In this document: positions 16,801 through 24,319 of the stretch, piece after piece
How positions within the stretch are numbered: position 1 is the first letter of the stretch
Layout of the letters: the number at the start of each line of letters is the position of its first letter
Assembly: GCA_965207805.1 (NCBI GenBank)
Contig: OZ242312.1
Span: 2,852,001-2,916,000 of the forward strand
Direction: 5' to 3'
DNA from: Palauibacter sp965207805
GTDB lineage: Bacteria > Gemmatimonadota > Gemmatimonadetes > Palauibacterales > Palauibacteraceae
DNA: 64,000 bases
Notes under the pieces: model-generated
Databases searched by the model: none
What the model was told of the DNA's origin: nothing
The model's input: the letters and a program-made list of their open reading frames with translations, nothing else
Translations under genes and position numbers: made by a program

Positions 16801-18452
16801 GTGGTGCTGCTCAACGTCGCCGTCGGGCCCGCGGTCTGTGTCCACGCGTAGCTCAGACCGTCGTTGTCCGGATCCGAACTCCCGGAACCGTCCAGCGTCA
16901 CCGTCACTCCCTCGTCCACTGTCTGGTCGCCACCGGCCGCCGCCGTCGGCGCGCGGTTCACGTGCCGCACCGTCACCGTGACGGTGTCGGCAGCGCTCAG
17001 CGAGCCGTCGCTCACCATCAGCGCGAATTCCAGATCCGTGTCGGCCGTCACCTCCGGAGCCGTGAAGGTCGGCGACGCAACGGTCGGGCCGCTCAGCGTC
17101 GCCGTCGTACCCGCCAACTGCTTCCAGGTGTAGCTCAGGTTGTCGCCGTCGGGGTCGCTGGCCGAACCGCTCAGCGTCACCGTCGTCCGCTCGTCCACGG
17201 TCTGGTCGTCCCCGGCGTTCACCGTCGGCGCACGATTCACATGCCGCACCGTCACCGTCACGTCGTCCGTTCCGCTCAGCGATCCATCGCTCACGGTCAG
17301 CCGGAACGTCATCGTCGTCTCCTCCGTCACCTCCGGAGCCGTGAACGTCGGCGATGCCACCGTCGCGCTGCTCAGCGTCACCGTCGGACCCGCCGTCTGC
17401 TCCCACGAGTAGCTCAGGCCGTCCTCGTCGGGATCGCTCCCGGAGCCGCTCAGCGTCACCGTCGTCCGCTCATCCACGGTCTGATCGCTACCCGCAGCCG
17501 CCGTCGGCGCCCGGTTCACGTGCCGCACCGTCACCGTCACGTCGTCGGTCGCGCTCAGAGAGCCATCGCTCGCCGTCAGACGGAAGGTGAGCGTCGTGTT
17601 GGTCGTCACATCCGGAGCGGTGAAGGTGGGCGATGCCGCAGTCGTGCTGCTCAGCGTCACGGTCGGACCCGCCGTCTGCGTCCACGCGTAGCTCAGGTTA
17701 TCGCCGTCCGGATCCGAACTCCCGGAACCGTCCAGCGTCACGGTCGCCCCCTCGTCCACCATCTGGTCCGTTCCCGCGGCCGCCGTCGGCTTCCGGTTCA
17801 CGTGCCGCACCGTCACCGTCACGTCGTCGGTCGCGCTCAGCGAGCCGTCGCTCACCGTCAGACGGAACGTCAGGACGGTGTTGACCGTCACCTCCGGTGC
17901 GGTGAACGTCGGAGACGCCGCTGTCGTACTGCTCAGCGTCGCGGCCGGACCCGCCGTCTGCTCCCACGAATAGTTCAGACCGTCATTGTCGGGATCGCTC
18001 CCGGAACCGCTCAGCGTCACCGTCGTCCGCTCGTCCACCGTCTGGTTGTCACCGGCCGCGGCGGTCGGCGCACGGTTTACCTGCCGCACCGTGATCGTCA
18101 CGTCGTCGGTGTCGCTCGCCGGGCCGTCGCTCACCGTCAGCCGGAACGTCAACGCCGTGTTGCTCGTCACCTCGGGAGCCGTGAACGTCGGCGACGTCAC
18201 TGTCGTGTTGCTCAGAGTCACCGTCGGACCCGCTCTCTGCGTCCACGAGTAGCTCAAGGCGTCCCCGTCGGGATCGCTCCCCGAACCGCTCAGCGTCACC
18301 GTCGTTCGCTCGTTCACGGAGCGGTTGTTCCCCGCATCCGCTGTGGGCGCACGGTTCGGAACCGTCACCCTGAAACTCTGCGTGGCGGTGGCGCCGTCGG
18401 GGTCCGCGGCCGTCACCGTCACTGTAGCATAGCCATATCCAGTAGCGTCCAA
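10842..18452 (-). CDS. Giant repeat adhesin/autotransporter, 3' part of a gene split by the island
   Basis: 2536 codons from a TTG that is unlikely to be the natural start. There is no signal peptide, and the frame begins in the middle of a beta strand (ATVTVTAADPDG). Order: eight ~93-residue PKD/K319-like Ig repeats (each with TVDERTTVTLSGSGSDPDG-type text), five ~200-residue units combining a cadherin-like domain (TVAENSAAGT) with an Ig-like WQRSSDGG domain, a Calx-beta-like segment, a linker, and a C-terminal autotransporter-type barrel of about 330 residues ending LDVRF. The missing first 330 residues are encoded at 24518-25519. The frame is otherwise open for 7.6 kb, so decay has not begun. 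Without a signal peptide the product should not reach the surface. Confidence 0.85.
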   Translation of the reverse strand: MDATGYGYATVTVTAADPDGATATQSFRVTVPNRAPTADAGNNRSVNERTTVTLSGSGSDPDGDALSYSWTQRAGPTVTLSNTTVTSPTFTAPEVTSNTALTFRLTVSDGPASDTDDVTITVRQVNRAPTAAAGDNQTVDERTTVTLSGSGSDPDNDGLNYSWEQTAGPAATLSSTTAASPTFTAPEVTVNTVLTFRLTVSDGSLSATDDVTVTVRHVNRKPTAAAGTDQMVDEGATVTLDGSGSSDPDGDNLSYAWTQTAGPTVTLSSTTAASPTFTAPDVTTNTTLTFRLTASDGSLSATDDVTVTVRHVNRAPTAAAGSDQTVDERTTVTLSGSGSDPDEDGLSYSWEQTAGPTVTLSSATVASPTFTAPEVTEETTMTFRLTVSDGSLSGTDDVTVTVRHVNRAPTVNAGDDQTVDERTTVTLSGSASDPDGDNLSYTWKQLAGTTATLSGPTVASPTFTAPEVTADTDLEFALMVSDGSLSAADTVTVTVRHVNRAPTAAAGGDQTVDEGVTVTLDGSGSSDPDNDGLSYAWTQTAGPTATLSSTTVASPTFTAPDVTASTALTFRLTVSDGSLSATDDVTVTVGQVGGAPTADAGSDQTVDERTSVTLSGSGDDPDGDTVSYSWTQTAGPSATLSDASVASPTFTAPEVTADTDLEFVLTVSDGSLSGVDTVTVTVRHVNREPTAAAGANQAVDERTTVTLSGSGSDPDGDTVSYAWTQTAGPAATLSSTTVAAPTFTAPEVTAETALTFRLTVSDGSLSATDDVTVTVRHVNRAPAASGTIGAQTVSTGGSGSVDVSANFTDADGDALSYTVEWTDSTVVTVSVTGSTVGLAGKAQGSATVTVTAADGDGAEAEQSFTVTVTAATANRAPAFDPAAVTRTVAENSAAGTAVGAPVTATDPDNNVLTYGLAAGDDASSFTIGASTGQLAVGSGVDLDYESGDTELTVSVVASDGTLADTATVTVTVTDADDPGVVTLDAAVARVGTQIAATLKDQDGSKNAGKARRWQRSSDGGSTWSNISGARSRFYTPVAADKDMLLRAVFTYADGHGSGKRAESVAVRVTGPNVAPVFSPAAVALTVAENSAAGTDVGTVTATDGNDDAIAYSFLSGGEASSFAIGETTGVITVGAGATLDYESGDTELSVSVVATDGTLADTAAVTITVTDADDPGVATLDAAQAKVGVALTAALADQDEPDANATTVIWQRSGDEGMTWTDIAGATGTSYTPASGDAGKQLRAVFTYTDGHGSGKRAESAAVTVVVSNRSPLFNPATVTRTVEENSAAGTAVGAPVTATDPDNDALTYTLAGDDASSFTIGLSTGQLAVGSAADLDYESDDTELTVSVVASDGTLADTATVTVTVTDADDPGVVTLDATVARVGMRIAATLMDQDGSRAAGKTRQWQRSADGGTTWSDIAGATTRFYTPVAADKDMLLRAVFTYTDGHGPNKRAESDAVRVTGPNVAPVFSPATVTLTVAENSAAGTDVGTVTATDGNEDTLAYSFLSGGDASSFAIAAGTGAITVGTGVVLDYEGGDTELSISVVASDGMLADTAAVTVTVTDADDPGVVTLNAAVARTGMPITATLADEDVPDANATTVKWQSSANDGTTWTDIAGADATSYTPISSDDGNSLRAVFTYTDGHGPNKRAESAAVQVTGANLAPVFSPAAVERTVAENSPVGTAVGAAVTATDGNGDDLSYSFLSGGDASSFAINAETGQMTVGSGAALDYEGGDTELAVSVVASDGTLADTAAVTIAVTNADDPGVVTLDANVARVGTRIAAVLMDQDRSRNAGKKRRWQRSSDGGATWSNISGATTRFYTPVAADEGTLLRAVFTYADGHGPNKRAESAAVAVVGAATPVVSFGAKTYSVAPAGSVNVTVLMSPAAAAPLAVGVTIGGSAPAATRTVTFGVGDTQQTLAVSAAGQSVGDTVLVSFGTLPSGTVAATPTEARVIVQQTGADIARDKKPALLEAAYAKPSYTAVAGDGGVDVAVRLSPAADREVIVPVTATGAASAGLDALGVPESVRFAPGDSVAAFTVEAPAGTSARAITLGFGDLPERVSAGAVASSVIDVVDAGANAARFGESMEVGLAVLGRSVAEGARQAIGGRIEAAMRGGRGSGNASSGGGSVEEWAGRAVGTLASLAGSPTGPDRTRHAYRRPAGGEALERLLPQVSFSADIGSAQQGSAPRFSVWGEGSAQGFRGEPGGISYDGGLRALTVGADARLGTGAGVGLSVMRSGGEFDYTSASLEGSLDHAMTTVHPYLFFQPTPGLGLWAMAGYGTGQLETASATPAMDATLRMVSGGARLPLVRRGAFGLSLASDVFGVRMSAGDDGAAGGATRGRALVEATYAANGLKVGAEAGGRYDAGDADTGAGAEAGASVAYAGGALDMAMNGRIAYGSDGHREWGVALRLAWDPGARDRGFRLAVSPGHGHDRSGLRRLLDDGPIGGGGAARQYASRVDAEAGYGIAAFGNGSLDTYGRLSVRDGARAWTLGAGYDVARSLKFSVEAVRARIGTAPVRQGLRAGLDVRF
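12870..15840 (-). repeat. Five tandem cadherin-plus-Ig coding repeats, ~600 bp each
   Basis: Within the adhesin, five successive units of about 200 residues each start with a P-x-F-x-P-A strand, carry TVAENSAAGT, then DYESGDTEL, DADDPGVVTLDA, an Ig-like stretch with WQRS and a YTDGHG motif. The DNA copies are similar enough for recombination between units, which would change adhesin length in steps of one domain. Confidence 0.8.
16120..18360 (-). repeat. Eight tandem PKD/K319-like Ig coding repeats, ~279 bp each
   Basis: Eight units of about 93 residues, each beginning N-R-x-P-T-A-x-A-G and containing VDERTTVTLSGSGSDPD, YSWTQTAGP, SPTFTAPEVT and FRLTVSDGSLS. A ninth unit is in the separated 5' part at 24.5-25.0 kb. 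Unit boundaries encode TVTVR, so the sequence of the island's core site recurs at many unit ends. Confidence 0.8.
18413..18422. other. Left attachment core of the island (attL-like)
   Basis: The 10-bp sequence TCACCGTCAC recurs at 24526-24535. Reading the minus strand, adhesin sequence 3' of this core continues in frame from the 5' fragment at the other core. It lies 150 bp from the integrase start, the expected position for an integrase-proximal attachment site. Confidence 0.7.
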
Positions 18453-18571
18453 GGATGTTCCGGTAAGTATCTTATATCATTGCTGTTACTGGGTTTATAC
18501 CTACATATGCCCGCGCTCGGGCTCCCGACACGTTCCTGGACTTCCGATCCGATCCCACATATTATGAGGTA
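18423..18571. promoter_or_regulatory. Island left end and integrase leader
   Basis: About 150 bp of relatively AT-rich island sequence between the core and the integrase ATG. It contains TATCTTATATCA and TTATACC-like stretches that could serve as an integrase promoter or arm-binding sites. No exact repeats were found by eye. Confidence 0.35.
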
Positions 18572-19792
18572 ATGGATGACGTAACCCACACACCCGCTCC
18601 GACCCTGAAGACCAAGCCGAAGGGCCGGCACCCCCACAAGCGGCTCTCGGCTGCCTTCGTGCGCTCCGCACCTCCCGGGAGGCATTGCGACGGCAATGGA
18701 CTCTACCTCTACGTTCAGCCGAGCGGTGCCCGGAGCTGGGTGCAGCGCCTCGTCATTCGCGGCCGCCGCCGCGACTTCGGACTTGGCAGCGTCGCCTTGG
18801 TTTCTCTCGCCGAGGCCCGCGAGAAGGCGAGAGCCAACCGGAAGCTCGCCCGAGAGGGCGGCGATCCGCTCGCCGAACGGCGACGGGCGCGGGGCGTCCC
18901 CAGCTTCGCCGAGGCGACCGGGCGCGTCCTGAAGCAGAAACAGGCCGGATGGCGCAGCAAGCGGCACGGGAAGGAGTGGCTATCGACTCTGCGGCGCTAC
19001 GCCTTCCCCCGGATCGGCGACATCGCGGTTTCGGAGGTGGCTACGGCCGACGTACTGGAGATCCTGACCCCGATCTGGCACTCGAAGAAGTCCACGGCGC
19101 AGTCGGTGCATCAGCGCATGCGTTCGGTGTTCGAGTGGGCGGTGGCGATGGAGTACCGGACCGACAACCCCTGCGACCGGGTCCGGTCGGTGCTCGGGCC
19201 GCAGAACCGGGTCGTGAAGCACATGAAGGCGCTCCCTCACCGGGAGGTTGGAGCGGCTATCAGGAGGGTACGGACGACGGACGGAATGCCGGTGGCCCGG
19301 CTGGCGTTCGAGTTTCTGGTGCTGACGGCAGCGCGGTGGGGCGAGGTGCGTTGGGCGGAATGGTCGGAGATCGACTTGGGCGAGAGGGTGTGGACGGTGC
19401 CCGCGAGGCGCATGAAGGCGAAGCGGGAGCATCGGGTGCCTCTGTGTGGCCGCGCCGTGGAGATCCTTGCCGAGGCCCGGAAGCTGGGCGGCGAGGACAG
19501 CCGGTTGGTGTTCATGCGGTCGAACGGGCGGCCCCTCATCGAACAGCGTTTGCGGCAGTTGATCCGCAAGCACGGGATCGCGGCGGTGCCGCACGGGTTC
19601 CGGTCGTCGTTCCGGGACTGGGCCGCCGAGGAAACGGACCATCCCCGGGAGGTGGTCGAGGCGGCGCTCGCTCACATGGTCCAGAACAAGGTGGAAGCCG
19701 CGTACCGGCGTACCGACCTGTTCGAGCGGCGGCGGCGGCTCATGGACGATTGGGCTGCGTATCTGGCGGGGAGAGCGAGCACCGGGGCTTGA
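18572..19792 (+). CDS. Tyrosine integrase, P4/phage type
   Basis: A 406-residue site-specific recombinase. It has an N-terminal arm-binding domain (about 25-105) of the DUF4102 kind found in P4-like integrases, a core-binding SAM-like domain (about 110-205) and a C-terminal catalytic domain. Catalytic residues are present: Arg255 (TAARWGEV), His341 and Arg344 (PHGFRSSF), His368 (LAHMV) and the nucleophile Tyr378 (AYRRTD). It should excise and integrate the surrounding island at the TCACCGTCAC cores. The ATG follows a GAGGTA ribosome site. P4-type integrases usually target tRNA 3' ends; use of a coding repeat is unusual. Confidence 0.93.
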   Translation: MDDVTHTPAPTLKTKPKGRHPHKRLSAAFVRSAPPGRHCDGNGLYLYVQPSGARSWVQRLVIRGRRRDFGLGSVALVSLAEAREKARANRKLAREGGDPLAERRRARGVPSFAEATGRVLKQKQAGWRSKRHGKEWLSTLRRYAFPRIGDIAVSEVATADVLEILTPIWHSKKSTAQSVHQRMRSVFEWAVAMEYRTDNPCDRVRSVLGPQNRVVKHMKALPHREVGAAIRRVRTTDGMPVARLAFEFLVLTAARWGEVRWAEWSEIDLGERVWTVPARRMKAKREHRVPLCGRAVEILAEARKLGGEDSRLVFMRSNGRPLIEQRLRQLIRKHGIAAVPHGFRSSFRDWAAEETDHPREVVEAALAHMVQNKVEAAYRRTDLFERRRRLMDDWAAYLAGRASTGA

Positions 19793-20764
19793 CCTGACCC
19801 CGCAACCGGCGCTCGGAAGCCGTTTCCGGCCGATCCAAGGGCTTTTCGGGTGATCTACGGGCCACAGGATGGCCTCTAACGCGCGATCTCGGGTCTCCGA
19901 GGGGTAAGGGTAGGCCGGAAACCGGGCGCTCGGCAGAGCGTGGCGTAGTCCCGAGGAGTCAGGAGCCGGGCCGGTCGCCCTCCGCGTCCTTGAGGCTGGC
20001 GACGACGAGGCCGAGGAGCTTGTCCGCACCGGCCCGGTCGAGGCCGTTCCGGGCGATGCCCGGTGGGACGTTTTTCGCGGGCGTCCCGCGGGGCTGGCTG
20101 ACGGCCTTTTGGTCCGTAAGCCAGCACACGCCGTGTTGAACACGGCGGCTGACGAGGGGCTCCGCCCCCTCGACCCCCTACAGGGTCCGCGGCTCCCGAG
20201 GGGCTCGCGGGTCACAGGCGATCACCCTGCCGGGCGAAAATGCTTGCCATGGTCGCCCCATGGAGCTTGTCCGCGTCCCTTTGCGGCGCTCGATTCCGCC
20301 TCGGGTGTGGCCGGTGCGGTCATCCGCCGCCCTCACGGCGGCGCTCATGGCCTTCCCGCAAGGGATTGCTGGAGTGGGAGCGACCCGGAGGCGGCGGGTG
20401 GGGGGGTGCGCATCCCCACGCGCCGCGATGCCCGCACCGGGCATCGAAACCGACGGGTCGCTCCCATCCACGGCCCCCAAACCCGGATCGGCACCGGCGG
20501 CTCGGCGGTCGTGGCGCAACGTCAGGGCGGCCAGCCACATGTGGCACCGGCGAGGTGCGCATCGTGCGAGCAGATTTCATGCACATGATCCCTCAACCCA
20601 AATGCACACGCCCGGACCGGCACCGGGCATCCCGCACCGACCGCCACAAGCCTGACGATGCGAGTCACCTTCCCGGACTACTGGAATTGGACACGACCAT
20701 CCCCGACCGGCGAAGTTGGGAGCATGGCCGCCAAGACCCTTCAAGACGCGAAGGCTCCCGCAGC
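19793..20764. other. Non-coding or degraded stretch inside the island
   Basis: About 970 bp with no confident gene. On the minus strand 19959 to about 20157 reads like the end of a protein (LLGLVVASLKDAEGDRPG then TGA), but an in-frame stop lies just upstream and no start is convincing. A perfect 8-bp hairpin (20129-20147, CGCCGTGT/ACACGGCG, three-base loop) and GC-rich inverted sequences around 20153-20210 follow. Structured repeat copy B occupies 20334-20470. The layout resembles the edge of a mobilisable element that has lost its genes, but no relaxase is visible. Confidence 0.4.
20334..20470. repeat. Structured repeat, copy B
   Basis: It shares CGGCGCTC, CTTCC and GGATTGCTGG with copy A, followed by a 12-bp inverted repeat (20375-20386 with 20455-20466, core AGCGACCC/GGGTCGCT). 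The same G-rich strand GGGGGGTGCGC follows, and an inner hairpin lies at 20426-20433 with 20439-20446 (CGATGCCC/GGGCATCG). Relative to copy A the outer stem changes C-G to T-A, C-G to G-C and T-A to G-C, all keeping pairing. Confidence 0.5.
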
Positions 20765-23626
20765 GTGATCCCCGGCGAGTTCATAGCGAAGTGGCACGCC
20801 TCGGAGCTCAAGGAGCGCTCTGCCGCGCAGGAGCACTTCATCGACCTGTGCCGCCTGCTTGGGGAGCCGACCCCGGCGGAGGCCGATCCCACCGGCGATC
20901 ACTACTGCTTCGAGCGGGGAGCGGCGAAGGACTCGGGCGGCGGAGGGTGGGCCGACGTGTGGAAGCGCCACTGCTTCGCGTGGGAATACAAGGGCAAGCA
21001 CGCCAACCTCGACGCCGCCTTCGACCAGCTTCGGCAGTACGCGCTGGCGCTGGAGAACCCGCCGCTCCTGATCGTCTCCGACATGCGCCGGTTCCGGATC
21101 CGGACGAACTGGACGAACTCGGTCAGCAAGACGCACGAGTTCGGGCTCGACGATCTCGTGGACGCGGCCGTCCGGGACAAGCTCAAGTGGGCGATGTCGG
21201 ACCCCGAGCGGCTGCGGCCCGGTGAGACTCGGCAGACGCTGACGGAACGGGCCGCCAAGACGTTCGCGGAGCTTGCGCAATCGCTCCGGGATGGCGGCCA
21301 CGGGCCGGAGGAGGTGGCCCACTTCGTAAACCGTCTCGTGTTCTGCATGTTCGCCGAGGACGTGGGGCTGCTGCCGGACGACATGTTCACCCGCATGCTG
21401 ACGCAAGCGCACCGCCAGTCGGAGAAGTTCGAGGACCAGGCGCGGAAGCTGTTCGGTGCGATGGCGACGGGCGGTCAGGTGGGCTTCGAGGATGTGGAGT
21501 GGTTCAACGGCGGGCTGTTCGAGGACGACACCACCCTCCCCATGGACAAGGCCCAGATCGAAACGACCCTGAAAGCGTCCGCGCTCGATTGGTCGAGCAT
21601 CGATCCCTCGATCCTGGGCACGCTGTTCGAGCGGGGACTGGACCCCGACAAGCGCTCGCAACTCGGGGCGCACTACACGGATCGGGACAAGATCATGCGG
21701 ATCATCGATCCGGTCATCGTTCGCCCGTTGCTGGCCGAGTGGAAGACCGTGAAGGCGCGGATCGCCGAGAGCTTGGAACGCGTGCGGTCAGCCAAGTCTC
21801 AGGGCGCGGCGACGCGCCACCGCGGCCGGGCAAAGAACGCGCTCGGGGCGTTTCTGGAACGTTTGCGGGGCTTCACCGTGCTCGACCCCGCCTGCGGCTC
21901 GGGGAACTTCTTGTATCTGGCTCTGCACGCCCTCCACGACTTGGAGCACCGGGTCCAGTTGGAGGCCGAGGGGATGGGGCTGGAACGCGCCTTCCCTTCG
22001 GTCGGTCCCGCCAACGTGAAGGGGATCGAGGTGAACGCCTACGCGGCTGAACTGGCCCGCGTGTCGGTGTGGATCGGGGAGATACAGTGGATGCGCCGGA
22101 ACGGATTCCCCGGTTCGCGACAGCCGATCCTCGATCCCTTGGAGACCATCGAATGCCGCGACGCGATCCTGACCCCGGAGGGTGGAGAACCGGAGTGGCC
22201 CGAAGCGGACGCGATCATCGGCAACCCGCCGTTTCTGGGTGCCCGGCTTCAGGTCTGGACACTCAACGAAGACTACGTGTCTCAACTTCGCAGAGCCTAC
22301 AGCGGACGCGTGCCAGGCGGGGCGGATCTGGTTTGCTACTGGTTCGTCAAGGCCGGAGAACACGCGGGCCGTGGAGCATCGACCCGTGTTGGTCTGGTCG
22401 CGACCAACTCGATCCGGGGCGGAGCGAACCGCCGGGCACTGGAGACGGCGGCAGCGGGCAGGCCGATCTTTGACGCGTGGAGCGACGAGCCATGGGTGAT
22501 CGACGGCGCGGCCGTTCGAGTCTCGCTGGTTTGTTTTGCGAAAGCGGACGACCCAATCGCGCCGGAGCGTCGGCTCGATGGTCGAACCGTGGATGAGATC
22601 TACATGGACCTGACGGCCCGCCGGGGCGAAGCGGGCCTCGACCTGACCAAGGCGAGGCGGCTTACCCGTAACGCGGGCGCGGCCTTCATGGGCCACGCGA
22701 AAGGCGGCTCGTTTGACATTTCGGGCGATCTGGCGCGTGAATGGCTCCGCCTGCCGGCCAACCCGAACGGCCGGACTAATGCCGATGTCCTGAAGCCGTG
22801 GATGAACGGCATGGACCTAACCAAGCGATCGGCAGGGAAATGGATCGTGGACTTCGGGTGGACGATGTCGGAAAGCGACGCGGCGCTATACGAAGAGCCG
22901 TTCCGGTGGATTCAGGATCGCGTCTATCCGATGCGTCAACGGAACCTGCGTGAAGCGCGCCGCAATTACTGGTATCGGCACATGGATCCACCAAAACGCA
23001 TGTGGCGGGCGCTCGACGGCCTGTCCCGGTACGTCGCGACGGCACGGGTTGCCAAGCACCGACTGTTCGTGTGGTGCGACACCCGCATCTGTCCAGACCA
23101 GCAGTTGATCGTCATCGCCCGCGAGGACGATACGACGTTCGGGATCCTCCACAGCCGCTTCCACGAGGTGTGGTCGCTTCGCAAAGGGACCTGGCAGGGC
23201 AAGGGCAACGATCCTCGCTACACTCTAACCACGACCTTCGGGACGTTCCCATTTCCCGAGGGCCTCTCACCCGACGTACCCGCGACCGACTACGCCACCG
23301 ATCCACGGGCGCAGGCCATCGCTTCGGCGGCGCGGCGGCTCGTCGAACTCCGCGACCGCTGGCTCAATCCGCCCGAGTGGGTCGAGTGGGTCGAGGAACC
23401 CGTTCCCGGCTACCCTCTGCGGCCGATACCGCGCGATGGGAGGGCGATGAAGGGGCTCGAGAAGCGGACCCTGACCAACCTCTACAACGCCCGGCCGCAG
23501 TGGCTTGCCGACGCCCATGCCCGGCTCGACGCATCCGTGGCCGCCGCCTACGGCTGGCCCGCAGACATTCCGAGCGACGCGGCACTGGCCGACCTGATGC
23601 GTAGAAACCGGCTCGACAGCGCCTGA
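20765..23626 (+). CDS. MmeI-like single-chain restriction-modification enzyme (type IIL/IIG)
   Basis: About 953 residues combining nuclease, methyltransferase and target recognition. Near the N-terminus D64-x9-E74-x-K76 (ADVWKRHCFAWEYKGK) matches the MmeI nuclease centre. A helical linker follows, then the N6-adenine methyltransferase with DPACGSGNF (about 374) and catalytic NPPF (about 487), then a target-recognition region and a conserved C-terminal domain. MmeI-type enzymes methylate one strand of their site and cut about 20 bases away, and defend against phage alone. The GTG at 20765 follows homologous N-terminal text (VIPGEFIAKW). A 14-codon frame from ATG 20724 ends overlapping it and looks like the natural N-terminus in another frame. 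Confidence 0.88.
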   Translation: MIPGEFIAKWHASELKERSAAQEHFIDLCRLLGEPTPAEADPTGDHYCFERGAAKDSGGGGWADVWKRHCFAWEYKGKHANLDAAFDQLRQYALALENPPLLIVSDMRRFRIRTNWTNSVSKTHEFGLDDLVDAAVRDKLKWAMSDPERLRPGETRQTLTERAAKTFAELAQSLRDGGHGPEEVAHFVNRLVFCMFAEDVGLLPDDMFTRMLTQAHRQSEKFEDQARKLFGAMATGGQVGFEDVEWFNGGLFEDDTTLPMDKAQIETTLKASALDWSSIDPSILGTLFERGLDPDKRSQLGAHYTDRDKIMRIIDPVIVRPLLAEWKTVKARIAESLERVRSAKSQGAATRHRGRAKNALGAFLERLRGFTVLDPACGSGNFLYLALHALHDLEHRVQLEAEGMGLERAFPSVGPANVKGIEVNAYAAELARVSVWIGEIQWMRRNGFPGSRQPILDPLETIECRDAILTPEGGEPEWPEADAIIGNPPFLGARLQVWTLNEDYVSQLRRAYSGRVPGGADLVCYWFVKAGEHAGRGASTRVGLVATNSIRGGANRRALETAAAGRPIFDAWSDEPWVIDGAAVRVSLVCFAKADDPIAPERRLDGRTVDEIYMDLTARRGEAGLDLTKARRLTRNAGAAFMGHAKGGSFDISGDLAREWLRLPANPNGRTNADVLKPWMNGMDLTKRSAGKWIVDFGWTMSESDAALYEEPFRWIQDRVYPMRQRNLREARRNYWYRHMDPPKRMWRALDGLSRYVATARVAKHRLFVWCDTRICPDQQLIVIAREDDTTFGILHSRFHEVWSLRKGTWQGKGNDPRYTLTTTFGTFPFPEGLSPDVPATDYATDPRAQAIASAARRLVELRDRWLNPPEWVEWVEEPVPGYPLRPIPRDGRAMKGLEKRTLTNLYNARPQWLADAHARLDASVAAAYGWPADIPSDAALADLMRRNRLDSA

Positions 23627-23719
23627 TGCTCTCCGTATCGTGGTGGCGTGCCGATACGTCGCTACTCGTAGCGATCCGAGATCGCTGACAACTACCGGCC
23701 GCCCGCATCAGGAAACGCC

Positions 23720-24319
23720 TTGTTTTACCTCGATTACTACGACATCGAGACCTACCTCTTCTCGACGGTCCACGGCCGCTTCCGCCGAGACGGTTACCTC
23801 TGCGCGTTCGATTTCTTCTCAATCGTCAGGTGGAAGTCCAACCGTTCGAGGGGACGGATCCTCGATGGCCTTCGTGAGAAGTGGCACCCGGACACTGAGG
23901 AGGCCGTTAGGCGCCTAACGCGCGAGATTCACTTGGCCGATGATCACGAGAATCGACTTAGGACTCTGATCGGTCCCTGTGTCCCGGGCGTCGGTCTTGC
24001 GATAGCCACGGCCATCCTTACCGTCCTGTACCCAGACGACTTCACGGTTTACGACACGCGTGTATGCAAGCAATTGGAAGACCGAGAACTAGGTCGCTTC
24101 TCGAACCTCGGAAACCGCTCCGAGAAGGGAGTCTGGAGAGGCTATGAGGACTACCTGAAGGCGGTTCGGCAAGCGGCTCCGAAAAATCTCCGGCTTCGGG
24201 ACATGGATAGATGGCTATGGACACAGGACGTGGTCGATGACCTGATCAACGTTGGATGTGCTCTCGACAGGACAGTCATGTGCGACGAGTACTTTGGAGC
24301 CGAGCAGCAGCAGGTGTAG
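23720..24319 (+). CDS. Helix-hairpin-helix (HhH-GPD-like) protein of unknown function
   Basis: A 199-residue protein. The segment VPGVGLAIATAIL (88-100) followed by YPDDFTVYDTRV (104-115) resembles the helix-hairpin-helix and the following Asp of OGG/HhH-GPD DNA glycosylases; Asp112 would match the catalytic Asp, but the catalytic Lys of OGG-type enzymes is absent. DNA binding is therefore likely and glycosylase activity uncertain. The proposed TTG start at 23720 has AGGAAA eight bases upstream. It follows the restriction enzyme by 93 bp in the same direction, so it may be an accessory defence gene. Base composition is less GC-rich than the surroundings. Confidence 0.55.
   Translation: MFYLDYYDIETYLFSTVHGRFRRDGYLCAFDFFSIVRWKSNRSRGRILDGLREKWHPDTEEAVRRLTREIHLADDHENRLRTLIGPCVPGVGLAIATAILTVLYPDDFTVYDTRVCKQLEDRELGRFSNLGNRSEKGVWRGYEDYLKAVRQAAPKNLRLRDMDRWLWTQDVVDDLINVGCALDRTVMCDEYFGAEQQQV

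Noticed and set aside
12870..18360. Regularly spaced repeats that could suggest a CRISPR array
   Set aside because: Unit lengths of ~279 and ~600 bp are far too long, and the repeats encode Ig and cadherin domains in one frame.
13515..18572. Long open frames opposite the adhesin, including one of about 1685 codons
   Set aside because: They mirror the repetitive GC-rich adhesin codons on the other strand, give Arg/His-rich low-complexity protein with no start context, and repeat with the Ig units.
19959..20157. Minus-strand protein-like tail (LLGLVVASLKDAEG) downstream of the integrase
   Set aside because: An in-frame stop lies close upstream and no start or family is recognisable; only noted as degraded sequence.
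10604..20470. Structured repeats A and B as attachment sites bounding a 10-kb island
   Set aside because: They are too diverged for recent att copies, copy B lies inside the island, and the 10-bp cores at 18413 and 24526 explain the split adhesin exactly.
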